DNA of 64,000 nucleotides from Ruegeria arenilitoris (GCF_013032445.1 NZ_WQCA01000001.1:372001-436000); one strand, 5' to 3'; positions 29,226-38,042 are shown, counted from the first letter of the stretch. Numbers and translations are program-made. The notes: a model not told the origin generated them from the sequence alone.

Positions 29226-30545
29226 TTAATTCCCATAGACATAGCCGGGCAGCCACAAGGCAATTTCCGGGAATATCATTATAATAATCAGGGCCAGCAC
29301 CATCACGCCGACAAACGGAATGATTGAGCGGTAGATGTCCTTCAACCCGATCTCGGGTGGCGCCATCGCGCGCATCAGAAACAGGTTATAACCGAAGGGC
29401 GGTGTCATATAGGCGATCTGCGTGGTGATCGTGTACAGCACCCCGTACCAGATCAGGTCAAACCCCAACGCACCGACCAGTGGCACATAAAGCGGGGCCA
29501 CGATGACCAGCATCGCAGTGTCATCCAGAAACGTACCCATGACGATAAAGCTAAGCTGCATCAGGATCAGGATCATCCAGGGCGACAGGCCGAGCTGTTG
29601 CGTGAATAGGTTCTCGATCGCTTTCACTGCACCGAGGCCGTCGAACACGGCGCCAAAGCCCAGCGCGGCGAGGATGATCCACATAAACATGCAGGAAATC
29701 GCCAGCGTTTGCTTGGTGCAGTCTTCGAAGATCTTCCACGTCATACGGCGTTTAATGACCGAAACGACCAGCGCCGTCAGTGCACCGATGGCCGAGCTTT
29801 CCACCAGCGAGGTCCAGCCATTCACAAAGGGCACCATCATGGCAGCGAAGATGATCAGCGGCAGAGCCCCTGCCCCAAGCAGGCGGATTTTCTCGGACCA
29901 CGGTACTTCGTGCGCGTCTTCCATCGCAGGGCCGAGTTCAGGCTGAATACGGCAGCGAATCCAGATGTAGAGGATAAACAGGCCCGCCATCAGCAGACCC
30001 GGCAGGATGCCTGCCAGCCACAACTGCCCGACCGGCTGCCGCGCAATCATCGCGTAAAGCACAAGCACCACCGAGGGAGGCACGAGGATACCCAGACTCG
30101 ACCCGGCCTGGATGACACCGGTCACCATGGTCTTGTCATAGCCCCGCCGCAGCAACTCAGGCAGCGCAATGGTCGCGCCGATTGCCATACCCGCAACGCT
30201 GAGGCCGTTCATCGCCGACACCAGCACCATCAACCCGATGGTGCCTATAGCCAAGCCGCCATTTAACGGCCCCATCCAAACATGGAACATGCGATACAGA
30301 TCATCGGCCAGGCGGCTTTCGCTCAGCACATAACCCATGAAAATGAACATCGGCAGCGTCAGCAGCGGGTACCATTTCATCAGCTTCATCGCGGCTGAAA
30401 ACGTGATGTCCTGCCCGCCTGTTCCCCACAGCGCCAGCGCAGCGATGGTGGCAACCGCGCCGATCGCGCCAAAGACACGCTGGCCGGTAAACAGCATCAG
30501 CATCATCAGCGCGAACATGAAGATGGCGATAAATTCCTGGCTCAT
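29226..30545 (-). CDS. dctM: TRAP transporter large permease subunit (DctM)
   Basis: A 439-residue inner-membrane protein with about 12 helices, driving sodium-coupled uptake of the DctP-bound solute. Typical DctM stretches are LLTLPMFIFMGYVLSESRLA, GTIGLMVLVSAMNGLSVAGM, IQAGSSLGILVPPSVVLVLY and TFLDDTAMLVIVAPLYVPL. The start at 30545 overlaps the dctQ stop by 4 bases; dctP follows 51 bases later. The frame extends upstream to 30677, but that part lies inside dctQ. Confidence 0.94.
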   Translation of the reverse strand: MSQEFIAIFMFALMMLMLFTGQRVFGAIGAVATIAALALWGTGGQDITFSAAMKLMKWYPLLTLPMFIFMGYVLSESRLADDLYRMFHVWMGPLNGGLAIGTIGLMVLVSAMNGLSVAGMAIGATIALPELLRRGYDKTMVTGVIQAGSSLGILVPPSVVLVLYAMIARQPVGQLWLAGILPGLLMAGLFILYIWIRCRIQPELGPAMEDAHEVPWSEKIRLLGAGALPLIIFAAMMVPFVNGWTSLVESSAIGALTALVVSVIKRRMTWKIFEDCTKQTLAISCMFMWIILAALGFGAVFDGLGAVKAIENLFTQQLGLSPWMILILMQLSFIVMGTFLDDTAMLVIVAPLYVPLVGALGFDLIWYGVLYTITTQIAYMTPPFGYNLFLMRAMAPPEIGLKDIYRSIIPFVGVMVLALIIIMIFPEIALWLPGYVYGN

Positions 30546-31114
30546 GCCCGGCTCACCCCGATTTCCTGCCCGTTGATCCGGGCTATGTCTTTGAAGAATT
30601 CCGAAATCGCCTGCAGCAGCATCAGGAAGAAGCCGAACACCATGATGGCCTTGATCGGCCAGATATAGGGCCGCCACGCGGTCGAAGACCGCTCCAGCCG
30701 TCCGATCTCTTCACTGCCGGTCAGCAGGCCGGTGAAATACGAGACCGGCGCGTCGCCCCAATAGCCAAGGCTATAAGCTGTCGACCCCAAACCGCCGTAT
30801 AACAGCACACTCAGATACAGGATCAGCAACAGCACGGTGAAGGCGTCGAACCACGCTTTCTTTTTGTGGCTCCAGTTGTGGTAAAACAGGTCCATCCGCA
30901 CGTTCGAGCCCAGCTGGACCGAATACGGCCCGCCGACGATGTAGTATGTCACCATCGCGAACTGCGCCATTTCCAGCGTCCAAAGAGACGGCAGGAAGAA
31001 CGTCTTCGAGATCGAGGACCACAGCAGGATGCCCATCATCACGAACAGGCCCCACATCATCACCCGACCGATCCGGTAATTGATCGCATCGACCACCCGC
31101 ACATATGACGCCAT
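30542..31114 (-). CDS. dctQ: TRAP transporter small permease subunit (DctQ)
   Basis: A 190-residue four-helix inner-membrane subunit of the same transporter. It shows WTLEMAQFAMVTYYIVGGPY and the basic turn HNWSHKKKAWFDAF. It is somewhat large for DctQ because of the insertion around YWGDAPVSYFTGLLTGSEEIG, a feature of mannitol/chloroaromatic-type systems. The start at 31114 has AAGGTG upstream and lies 8 bases after the amidohydrolase stop. Confidence 0.9.
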   Translation of the reverse strand: MASYVRVVDAINYRIGRVMMWGLFVMMGILLWSSISKTFFLPSLWTLEMAQFAMVTYYIVGGPYSVQLGSNVRMDLFYHNWSHKKKAWFDAFTVLLLILYLSVLLYGGLGSTAYSLGYWGDAPVSYFTGLLTGSEEIGRLERSSTAWRPYIWPIKAIMVFGFFLMLLQAISEFFKDIARINGQEIGVSRA

Positions 31115-31122
31115 CACCTTGA

Positions 31123-31935
31123 TCACGCGAAACCCCCTTCGTCGAACCCAGCAAGGGTGCGGTCGATCCATGGCACCAGATGCTCGGCCATGGCCCGTTG
31201 CTGCTGTGGCGTGCGGATCAGATCGTTGCGGATCTCGATCATGACATTCAGCAATCCGCTTGGGTAAGCCTGCGCATCCAGCGTATGTGCTACTCCATCC
31301 GCTGCGGAATAGGGTTCGTTCAGACGGGTCACAAAGGATGGTTGCGCGGGCACTGCCTCCGACATCGCCATAGCAAACCGATCGTCACGGCCATGCAGGA
31401 TACCAAGCTCGACCGAGCGTTGCAGGCCATGAAAAACAGGCGTGAAACTGTGCACGGTCACCATCAGCTGCAGCGACGGGCTGTGCTGCGCGATCTGGCC
31501 TGAGACAGCCTGCGTGAAGGGAACATATATGTTCTCGACCCGCACCTGACGCTCATCCGGTGTCATACGGGCGTTGGCAGGGATGTCGTACTGCTCGCTT
31601 TTGACCGGCATGGCACCGACAGCCTCAGGCGGGCGGTTGCAGTCATAGACCAGTCGGGACACTCCTCCATGCACCAACGGTGCGGACATCAAACCAGCCA
31701 TGTGCTGCGCAACGCCCAGCGCGCCGGGATCCCACGCGATGTGGCTTTCAAGCGCCTCGTTCGTCAGCCCCATATCTCTCAGAAATACCGGAATACGGTT
31801 CGAGGCATGTTCACAAACCAACAGCACCTTTGGTGCGCCGTCCGCGTTATCCGTGTGAACAACCGTTCCGAAGTCCAATGTGCCGTCCTGCGATTCCGTG
31901 AATGTGAATTGTGGAAAAATTTCCACATGATACAT
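31123..31935 (-). CDS. N-formylglutamate amidohydrolase family protein
   Basis: A 270-residue cytoplasmic metal hydrolase of the HutG/N-formylglutamate amidohydrolase family, which cleaves N-acyl (formyl) groups from amino acids. Visible motifs are LLVCEHASNRIP near residue 40, SRLVYDCNRPPEA, VHSFTPVFHG with metal-binding His, and EIRNDLIR near the C-terminus. It is the first gene of the TRAP operon and diverges from a MurR/RpiR regulator. Its start region contains a palindrome (31910-31927). The placement suggests that the TRAP system imports its substrate or a relative. No other hut genes are nearby, so a role in histidine degradation is unlikely. Confidence 0.85.
   Translation of the reverse strand: MYHVEIFPQFTFTESQDGTLDFGTVVHTDNADGAPKVLLVCEHASNRIPVFLRDMGLTNEALESHIAWDPGALGVAQHMAGLMSAPLVHGGVSRLVYDCNRPPEAVGAMPVKSEQYDIPANARMTPDERQVRVENIYVPFTQAVSGQIAQHSPSLQLMVTVHSFTPVFHGLQRSVELGILHGRDDRFAMAMSEAVPAQPSFVTRLNEPYSAADGVAHTLDAQAYPSGLLNVMIEIRNDLIRTPQQQRAMAEHLVPWIDRTLAGFDEGGFA
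31910..31927. promoter_or_regulatory. Palindrome 1, candidate RpiR operator at the amidohydrolase start
   Basis: TGTGGAAA-AA-TTTCCACA is a perfect 8-bp inverted repeat with a 2-base centre. It overlaps the first codons of the amidohydrolase gene. It shares the core GAAAAATT with palindrome 2. MurR/RpiR proteins generally bind such palindromes; binding here is inferred. Confidence 0.55.
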
Positions 31936-31973
31936 TCACCTGTCAATAATTTTCCTGTAAAGATTTCTTCAGA

Positions 31974-32006
31974 GCAAGTTGTGCTGAAAAATTCTGCACA
32001 ACTTGC
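31974..32006. promoter_or_regulatory. Palindrome 2, candidate RpiR operator in the divergent region
   Basis: GCAAGTTGTGC (31974-31984) and GCACAACTTGC (31996-32006) are perfect 11-bp arms, and the spacer continues the symmetry as T-GAA-AAA-TTC-T, giving a 33-base quasi-palindrome. It lies just upstream of the regulator ribosome-binding site. Its centre is about 72 bases from that of palindrome 1. Confidence 0.6.
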
Positions 32007-32032
32007 CTAAATTGCTGCAGGAGGACCCACAG

Positions 32033-32902
32033 GTGCGGGTAACGGACAGGCTGCTGGCCCATCGGGACAAGATGACCCCGTCTGAAAGGCAACTTATCAG
32101 CGTCCTGTTGGACGACTACCCCATGGCGGGGCTGGGCAGCATTACGGAACTGGCCAGCGCGGCTTCGGTCTCAACCACAACCGTCGCGCGGATGCTGCAA
32201 AAGACCGGGTTTGGAGGCTACCCACAGTTTCAAGCGGCGTTGCGGGGTGAGGTCAAAGAGATGATCTCTGGGCCCGCCGCCAAACGCGACGTCTGGCAAA
32301 ACGACCTGCCGGAAGAACACATTCTGAACCGCTATTCCCAGCAGGCGCTGGCCAATCAAAAGCGCACGATTGATGAGGTCGATCCGGCAGAGTTTGACAG
32401 CTTTTGCAACCTACTCTGCGATCCCAACCGGCGCATTTTCATCACCGGGGGGCGCATCACCGGCGCGTTGGCCCAATACCTATACTTGCACCTGCAAATG
32501 ATCCGCCCAGATGTTCGGATGCTGCCTTTTGCGGCGTCGTGGACCCATGACTTGTTGGATGTGCGCAAGGACGACGTGCTGATCGCGCTGGATGTGCGGC
32601 GCTATGAGAATTCGACCATGTTGATCGGGCAACTCTGTCAGGAACGCGAGGCCGAGATCGTGCTGTTCACCGATCAATGGCGCTCGCCCATTCACAGACT
32701 GGCAAAGCACACCTTTGCGGCGCGCATCGCAGTTCCGTCGGCCTGGGATTCGATGGCGTCTATTCTGGTTCTGATGGAATGCGTCATCGCCGAAGTACAG
32801 GAACGACTGTGGGATTCGGTCAAGGACCGCACCGCCGAGCTGGAACAGGCCTTTGACCGCACCAAACTGTTCCGGAAATTCGGCCAAAGCTCTGGCTCTT
32901 AA
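32033..32902 (+). CDS. MurR/RpiR-family transcriptional regulator
   Basis: A 289-residue regulator with an N-terminal helix-turn-helix (ITELASAASVSTTTVARMLQ, then KTGFGGYPQFQ) and a C-terminal SIS sugar-phosphate-type domain (NRRIFITGGRITGALAQYLYL, VLIALDVRRYENSTMLI). The GTG at 32033 is preferred because AGGAGG lies about 8 bases upstream; a TTG at 32003 would fall within the large palindrome. It is divergent from the amidohydrolase-TRAP operon, which it most likely controls together with its own gene. Confidence 0.9.
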   Translation: MRVTDRLLAHRDKMTPSERQLISVLLDDYPMAGLGSITELASAASVSTTTVARMLQKTGFGGYPQFQAALRGEVKEMISGPAAKRDVWQNDLPEEHILNRYSQQALANQKRTIDEVDPAEFDSFCNLLCDPNRRIFITGGRITGALAQYLYLHLQMIRPDVRMLPFAASWTHDLLDVRKDDVLIALDVRRYENSTMLIGQLCQEREAEIVLFTDQWRSPIHRLAKHTFAARIAVPSAWDSMASILVLMECVIAEVQERLWDSVKDRTAELEQAFDRTKLFRKFGQSSGS

Positions 32903-32959
32903 CTACAACTGCCCGTGAGGAGTGTTGCCAGCACGCTGGCAGGTGGTCACTTTGGTGTC

Positions 32960-33838
32960 ATGAACTTTGTGACCGAAAACCAGTTGCCGCTGCTGATCCT
33001 GTTCTTTTTGGCCGGATCGATCGGCACCGCGTTTCTGTTTCGCAAACCGGCGGGGCACCGGGCGTGGAAACTGGCGGATCTGGTTTGGGTTGTCCTTGGT
33101 GGGATCGGGGCATTGCTGGCGGTTCTTGCAGGCCTCTATACCTCAGACAGCTCGCGGCTGGACCGGCAGATCGACGTAGCCTATGCCGCCACGCTGGCCT
33201 TTGACCGTGATGCGGCACGGTTCCGGTTGCGGTTCTGCGATCCAGCCTATGACCCGGACACCGCTGTCTTGTGCGACAGGGTCGAGTTCCTGTCTGCCTC
33301 AACGGCCAGCAATGCCGACCTGCCCCTGTTCATCGCGGTGACCAATGAGGTCGCCCCGCTGCAAGGGCTTCATTTTCTATTCGGGCGCCAGGAAAAGGAA
33401 GAGATAGACCAGATGGCCGCCAAGGCCGACGCGTTTAATATCGACCAGTTTCTTGTCTTCACGACGCTGGATGAAACAACCCAGACCGCTATCGACAACA
33501 TGCGCCGCAAGGTTCCCGCCATCGCAGGGGATTATCTGATCCTGGCCCAAAGCTATGATGATTTGGTCGAACAGGTCGGCAAGTTGAAGGACGAATGGGA
33601 ATACCTGCAGGCCAACGCGCATATTCTGGTGCTGCAGATCATCGCCCTGTGTCTGGTCAGCTTTGCCGCACCGTTCCGTCTGGGCAAATCCGTGGTTGAG
33701 CTGCGAACGACCCTTACCGCCGATACGCCTGCGCCAGTTGCTCCGGATCGGCCCCAAGAAAATACCGGGTCAGAGTCCACAGATTCCGCGCGCCCCGACG
33801 CAGCCACCCCACCCGCGCATAACGCTCCGCACTCGTAA
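32960..33838 (+). CDS. Hypothetical membrane protein
   Basis: About 292 residues with hydrophobic segments near residues 8-26, 35-55 and 225-245, and a soluble region between the second and third. No known family recognised. The last ~40 residues (Pro/Ala/Thr-rich, ending PPAHNAPHS) lie antisense to the conserved end of the glycosyltransferase gene, a 125-base tail-to-tail overlap, and are low complexity. The ATG at 32960 is chosen as it directly precedes the first hydrophobic segment; an ATG/GTG-type start at 32915 is possible. Confidence 0.65.
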   Translation: MNFVTENQLPLLILFFLAGSIGTAFLFRKPAGHRAWKLADLVWVVLGGIGALLAVLAGLYTSDSSRLDRQIDVAYAATLAFDRDAARFRLRFCDPAYDPDTAVLCDRVEFLSASTASNADLPLFIAVTNEVAPLQGLHFLFGRQEKEEIDQMAAKADAFNIDQFLVFTTLDETTQTAIDNMRRKVPAIAGDYLILAQSYDDLVEQVGKLKDEWEYLQANAHILVLQIIALCLVSFAAPFRLGKSVVELRTTLTADTPAPVAPDRPQENTGSESTDSARPDAATPPAHNAPHS

Positions 33839-34388
33839 CAGCGCGGGTGTTCAGCAAGGTGACGCGCGGCAAGGCACGGACCAGCGCTACGTCCTCCATC
33901 AGTGGCTGATTGGGGTAACCTCCGACTTTTTCGTACATGCGGCGCGGCACCAGCAACCCTTGATCTCCATAAGGCAGGCCAAACACCCGGCTGCGCAGAT
34001 TGGCCCAACCCGCGACCCATGCGGGCCAGAACCCTTTTGCCCCAAAGGTCAGACGAAAGGCCGCCGGTTGGCCAGTGGCGAGGTGTTCGGCCACTTCTTT
34101 GGCCCACCCCTCTTGCAGCACGGTGTCGGCGTGCAAGACCAACAACCACTCGGCCTTGGCAGCCGCACAACCCCGCCGCAACTGCCCCCCGCGTGAGGGC
34201 GCGCTGGTGACGATCTCGGCCCCGGCCTCGTCCGCGATTTCCAGTGTAAGGTCGGTTGATCCGCCATCAGTGACGATTAACTCGCGGATCAGCTCGGTGT
34301 GCAGGCCTTCCATCAGTGCTGGCAAGGTTTCCGACAGGGCCTCACCCGCGTTCAGGGTCGGGATGACGATGCTGATCGGTGCTGGCAA
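33714..34388 (-). CDS. Family 2 glycosyltransferase (TIGR04283-like)
   Basis: A 224-residue GT-A fold protein. It shows ISIVIPTLNAGEALSETLPAL, the nucleotide-binding VTDGGSTDLT, the DxD-like LVLHADTVLQEGW, and GDQGLLVPRRMYEKVGGYP. The end (RYARVGWLRRGARNLWTLTR, then YFLGADPEQLA) is typical of the 'rSAM/selenodomain-associated transferase 2' group. The acceptor is unknown. It is divergent from ygfZ, with 73 bases between starts. Confidence 0.86.
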   Translation of the reverse strand: MPAPISIVIPTLNAGEALSETLPALMEGLHTELIRELIVTDGGSTDLTLEIADEAGAEIVTSAPSRGGQLRRGCAAAKAEWLLVLHADTVLQEGWAKEVAEHLATGQPAAFRLTFGAKGFWPAWVAGWANLRSRVFGLPYGDQGLLVPRRMYEKVGGYPNQPLMEDVALVRALPRVTLLNTRAVTSAERYARVGWLRRGARNLWTLTRYFLGADPEQLAQAYRR

Positions 34389-34461
34389 GGTGGATACCCT
34401 CTGGTCATGGCGGCGGGAACTCCTATATCACGGGGCCGAGGGAAATGACGAGGACCACCCG

Positions 34462-35199
34462 ATGCCCAATCGCCGTATTCTGCGCCTTAGCGGCTCGGAC
34501 AGTGACAGCTTTCTTCAGGGGCTGGTGACCAATGATATTGAAGGGCTTGATGGCGGGCTTGTCTATGCGGCCTTGCTGACCCCGCAGGGCAAGTATCTGG
34601 CCGATTTCTTTTTGAAACGTGAAGGCGACGTGATCTTGCTGGATGTCGCAGAAGAGATCGCCGACGGCTTTGTCAAACGGCTGAGCATGTACAAGCTGCG
34701 CGCCGATGTATCGATTGAGGATAGTGGCCTAAACCTGCAACGCGGCACCGGTCCTGCACCCAAAGGCGCCCTGCCCGACCCGCGCCACCCGGATATGGGC
34801 TGGCGGGCCTACACGCCCGAGGCTGAAACAGATGACGGCACCGATTGGGATACCATCCGTGTGCAGCACTGCATCCCGGAAACCGGCATCGAACTGACGC
34901 CCGACAGCTATATCCTTGAATCCGGGTTCGAAGCGCTGAACGGTGTTGATTTCAAAAAGGGCTGCTATGTCGGGCAAGAAGTCACCGCCCGGATGAAGCA
35001 CAAGACCGAGCTGCGCAAAGGGTTGCGAAGCGTCCGTGTTGAAGGCTCGGCACCGGTCGGGACGGAAATCACGTCCGGCGGCAAACCGGCGGGCACGTTG
35101 TTCACCCAGTCGAATGGTCAGGGAATCGCCTATCTGCGCTTTGATCGTGCGACCGGAGACATGCAGGCGGGTGATGCCACGGTTACCCTGACGGCGTAA
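34462..35199 (+). CDS. ygfZ: YgfZ/GcvT-domain folate-binding protein (Fe-S cluster maintenance)
   Basis: A 245-residue protein of the YgfZ family, a tetrahydrofolate-binding factor needed for some Fe-S enzymes such as MiaB. The family signature K-G-C-Y-x-G-Q-E is present as FKKGCYVGQEVTARMKHK. The N-terminus (FLQGLVTNDIEGL) matches. The ATG at 34462 has GACGAGG upstream; the open frame runs back to 34000, but that segment is antisense to the glycosyltransferase. Confidence 0.9.
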   Translation: MPNRRILRLSGSDSDSFLQGLVTNDIEGLDGGLVYAALLTPQGKYLADFFLKREGDVILLDVAEEIADGFVKRLSMYKLRADVSIEDSGLNLQRGTGPAPKGALPDPRHPDMGWRAYTPEAETDDGTDWDTIRVQHCIPETGIELTPDSYILESGFEALNGVDFKKGCYVGQEVTARMKHKTELRKGLRSVRVEGSAPVGTEITSGGKPAGTLFTQSNGQGIAYLRFDRATGDMQAGDATVTLTA

Positions 35200-35303
35200 C
35201 ATGTTGCGATTCCGGCACGGCTGGCTGCTGGCCGAACACCGCCCCGTTTAACCGGACCTTCGGCGCTGCCACACTGCGGTCAGTTCACTGAACGGATGCG
35301 CAA

Positions 35304-36248
35304 ATGTTTAGGTTATACCGTGCGATCTGGCGTGCCAGCGCTGGGCGGCAGATTATCCTTATTATCCTTTCCATCGCCATCGCTGCTCTGGCGGCGGTCC
35401 CGTTGGAGTTTCAGCGCGATATCATCAACCACCTTACGACAGACGATATCGCCACTGAACGGCTGATCTATCTGGGCACGGGTATGATGTCAGTCATCTT
35501 GCTGAGCCTCGCCCTGAAATGGTTGCTGGGCTACCGCGCAGGCACGCTGGGTGAGGACATGATCCGCATGATCCGGCAACGGCTGCTGGTCCGCGCATCG
35601 GACATCCGCGAATCCGGCGAAACAGTGCGCAAGGGCACTATGACCACTGCCATTTCGGCCGAGGCGGAAGAATTGGGCAAGTTCGCCGGGGGCGCATTTT
35701 CGGACCCCGTGGTGCAGATCGGCACGCTGATCAGCGTGATCGGATATATCTCATCCACGCAGCCCGGTTTGGGTATGATCGCCTTTTCCATGATCGTGCC
35801 CCAGATCGTCATCGTGCTGATCTCACAACGCAAGGTGAACATCTTTGTGGCCGAGCGTGTTCGCATTCTGCGCGACGCTACCGACAAGTTGACGATCGAA
35901 GACATCAATGATGTCGCGCGCGACATCGACGCCCAGTTCGACGATATCTATGAAACCCGCCGCCGCATGTTCCTGTGGAAACTGTCGGCCAAATTCCTGC
36001 TGAGCGTCATCAACGGCGCGGGCACGGTCGGCGTCCTGATGTTGGGCGGCTATTTGGTTCTGAACGGCAAAACGGATGTCGGCACCGTGGTTGCGGCCAC
36101 CAGCGGCCTTGGCCGAATTCAAGGCCCAACCGCCTTTCTGATTGCTTTCTACCGACAGGTCAGCGCCAACCGCATCAAGTATGAGCTGATGATGGAACTC
36201 TTCGGCCCCAATCCCGAGCGCTATCGGTATCTGAAGGACAGGCATTAA
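35304..36248 (+). CDS. ABC-exporter-like transmembrane domain protein without ATPase domain
   Basis: A 314-residue inner-membrane protein with the layout of an ABC type-1 transmembrane domain: about six helices, DMIRMIRQRLLVRASDIRESGETVRKG-type intracellular loops, and AFSDPVVQIGTLISVIGY. It ends with HRYLKD-type residues at position 314, without Walker A/B or signature motifs. No ATPase gene is next to it. It may pair with an unlinked ATPase or be a divergent membrane protein. A clear terminator follows the stop. Confidence 0.75.
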   Translation: MFRLYRAIWRASAGRQIILIILSIAIAALAAVPLEFQRDIINHLTTDDIATERLIYLGTGMMSVILLSLALKWLLGYRAGTLGEDMIRMIRQRLLVRASDIRESGETVRKGTMTTAISAEAEELGKFAGGAFSDPVVQIGTLISVIGYISSTQPGLGMIAFSMIVPQIVIVLISQRKVNIFVAERVRILRDATDKLTIEDINDVARDIDAQFDDIYETRRRMFLWKLSAKFLLSVINGAGTVGVLMLGGYLVLNGKTDVGTVVAATSGLGRIQGPTAFLIAFYRQVSANRIKYELMMELFGPNPERYRYLKDRH

Positions 36249-36282
36249 AAAGACCGCGCGGTCGACGCCTGCGCGGTCTTTT
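36247..36282. terminator. Bidirectional Rho-independent terminator
   Basis: AAAAGACCGCGC and GCGCGGTCTTTT form a perfect 12-bp stem with a 12-base loop and A/T runs on both sides. It lies between the convergent ABC-like gene and efp and can serve both. Confidence 0.9.
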
Positions 36283-36304
36283 CCTGTTTCGAACAGACGC
36301 CAGG

Positions 36305-36868
36305 TTACGCGCGCTCGGAATATTCCATGGTTTCGGTGTTCACCACGATCATCTCATCCTGACCAATGAACGGCGGCACCATGACCTTGACGCCGTTGTC
36401 CAGAATGGCCGGTTTGAACGAGTTCGCAGCGGTCTGCCCCTTCACAACCGGCTCGGTCTCAACGATCTTGCAGGTCACTTTTTGCGGCAGCGTGGCGTTC
36501 AACGCCTCAGATTCGTAGAATTCAACGACAATTGTCATGCCGTCCTGCAGAAACGGGCGGCGCTCGCCCAGCAGTTCGGCAGGCAGTTCGATCTGCTCAT
36601 AAGTCTCGGAATCCATGAACACCAGCATGCCATCGGATTCGTACAGGAACTGCTGATCTTTCTGCTCAAGGCGCACGCGTTCGACCTTGTCCGCCGAGCG
36701 GAAGCGTTCGTTCAGCTTCGAGCCATTGCGCAGGTTGCGCAGTTCGACTTGCGCAAAAGCACCGCCTTTACCGGGCTTTACGTGGTCGACTTTGACTGCG
36801 GCCCACAGACCGTCGTTATGCTCAAGCACATTGCCGGGGCGAATTTCGTTCCCATTTATCTTGGGCAT
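36305..36868 (-). CDS. efp: Elongation factor P
   Basis: EF-P rescues ribosomes stalled at polyproline stretches. The full-length 187-residue protein begins [20 protein letters not shown]. The tip-loop lysine that is modified in many bacteria is present in [18 protein letters not shown]. The S1-like C-terminal domain [17 protein letters not shown] is complete. Single gene. Confidence 0.96.
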   Translation of the reverse strand: MPKINGNEIRPGNVLEHNDGLWAAVKVDHVKPGKGGAFAQVELRNLRNGSKLNERFRSADKVERVRLEQKDQQFLYESDGMLVFMDSETYEQIELPAELLGERRPFLQDGMTIVVEFYESEALNATLPQKVTCKIVETEPVVKGQTAANSFKPAILDNGVKVMVPPFIGQDEMIVVNTETMEYSERA

Positions 36869-37086
36869 TACATAATTCCTTCACAAACGGTTGATGCGTC
36901 AGTTCCCGTCCCTATATCTGGCAGGACACCACCTGACAAGACAACGACACCTAGTGCTGCACTTGCAGCAAGCCATGCACATGACGCAACGCAACTATGC
37001 ATTTTAGCTGTATCCGAATCACGTTGAATAGGTCATAAGGACCGTCACGCCGAAAATGCAAGAGCAAGAACAACAAGGAAGACGAG

Positions 37087-37407
37087 ATGAGAGATTTCGT
37101 TGACGGCACTGCCTTTAATAATGAGCAAGGCAATCGTGCACGCAAACTTTTCGCGGCCGTTGTGTTGGCTGCACTGGATGACGCCATCGCCGACGACAAG
37201 AAATACGGCAATGGCCCCGAACAGATCGCCCGCTGGGCGCGCTCGCGCGATGGTCGCGAAGTGCTGTCCTGCGCGGGTATCGACCCGAACGAACGGGTTG
37301 TCAGCGGACTGATGGAGTTCGTTGGTCGTGGCGTGCGGACCTCGGTCGCACTGTCGCGTGAAGAAAGCGAGCGCCGCAATGCCGCTCAGCAGGCAGAAGC
37401 TGCATAA
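37087..37407 (+). CDS. Conserved hypothetical protein (DUF6280-like)
   Basis: A 106-residue helical soluble protein. AAGGAAGACGAG upstream of the ATG is a strong ribosome-binding site. The sequence (NEQGNRARKLFAAVVLAALD, then ARWARSRDGREVLSCAGIDP) looks like a small Rhodobacterales family that I associate with DUF6280; function unknown. A clear terminator follows. Confidence 0.75.
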   Translation: MRDFVDGTAFNNEQGNRARKLFAAVVLAALDDAIADDKKYGNGPEQIARWARSRDGREVLSCAGIDPNERVVSGLMEFVGRGVRTSVALSREESERRNAAQQAEAA

Positions 37408-37427
37408 ACAACGCGACTTCTGAAGGA

Positions 37428-37462
37428 AAAAACGCGCCTCCGCACTCCGGGGCGCGTTTTTC
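37428..37462. terminator. Bidirectional Rho-independent terminator
   Basis: AAAAACGCGCC and GGCGCGTTTTT form an 11-bp stem with A and T runs, between the convergent DUF6280-like gene and the DUF457-like gene. Confidence 0.88.
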
Positions 37463-37472
37463 TTTTGCCCTG

Positions 37473-38042
37473 TCAAAAGAATAGCAGCCATTGACGGGCG
37501 ACCCAGATTTCCGCACCCAACAGGGCAGCAAAGAACAGCTTGCCCGACAGGGACAACCCCCTGTTCCACAGCACAACATAGGCTCCCGCACAAACCGCTA
37601 TTGAAAGCGGCGCTACCAACAGGGCGTGATGAGTGCTGTCCCAATAGCTGACCGGGCTGTGAAAAACCCAATCGCTCAGCGGCCAGAATTGCGGCCGCCC
37701 GTCGCCAGCGTGCAACATGAAATCCATCACCAAATGCAGAAGGCCAGCGGACGCAGCCACGTTCAGGAACCGCCAACCACACCAAAGACCAATGCACAGC
37801 ACCAGCCCCCACAAGATGAACGAGTTGTCGATGGCAAAAACTGTTTGCCAGGCGGGTGAAAAATAAAGCTGATCGAACACCACCTGCTCGGGGATGCCTA
37901 AAACAAACAGCGACACGCTCGCCATCACGTACAGCGACAGATCGGGCAGCAACGATCCCAGCAATGCGGCCGCAAGGATCCGCCCCCGTGCTGGCCGCGC
38001 AAAGGCGGCGGCACCGATCAAAAGATGCGCGGGCGTGTTCAT
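37473..38042 (-). CDS. Membrane protein, DUF457/YdjM-like metal-dependent hydrolase family
   Basis: A 189-residue inner-membrane protein with four to five helices. It begins MNTPAHLLIGAAAFARPARG, and has the conserved His/Asp pairs of the family in LLGSLLPDLSLY and LLHLVMDFMLHAGDGRP. It is often mislabelled as a cobalamin protein because it sits next to cobQ; nothing in the sequence supports that role. It diverges from cobQ, 60 bases apart. Confidence 0.75.
   Translation of the reverse strand: MNTPAHLLIGAAAFARPARGRILAAALLGSLLPDLSLYVMASVSLFVLGIPEQVVFDQLYFSPAWQTVFAIDNSFILWGLVLCIGLWCGWRFLNVAASAGLLHLVMDFMLHAGDGRPQFWPLSDWVFHSPVSYWDSTHHALLVAPLSIAVCAGAYVVLWNRGLSLSGKLFFAALLGAEIWVARQWLLFF

Noticed and set aside
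37473..38042. Cobalamin role for the DUF457-like membrane protein beside cobQ
   Set aside because: The sequence has only DUF457/YdjM features; adjacency to cobQ is divergent and not operonic.
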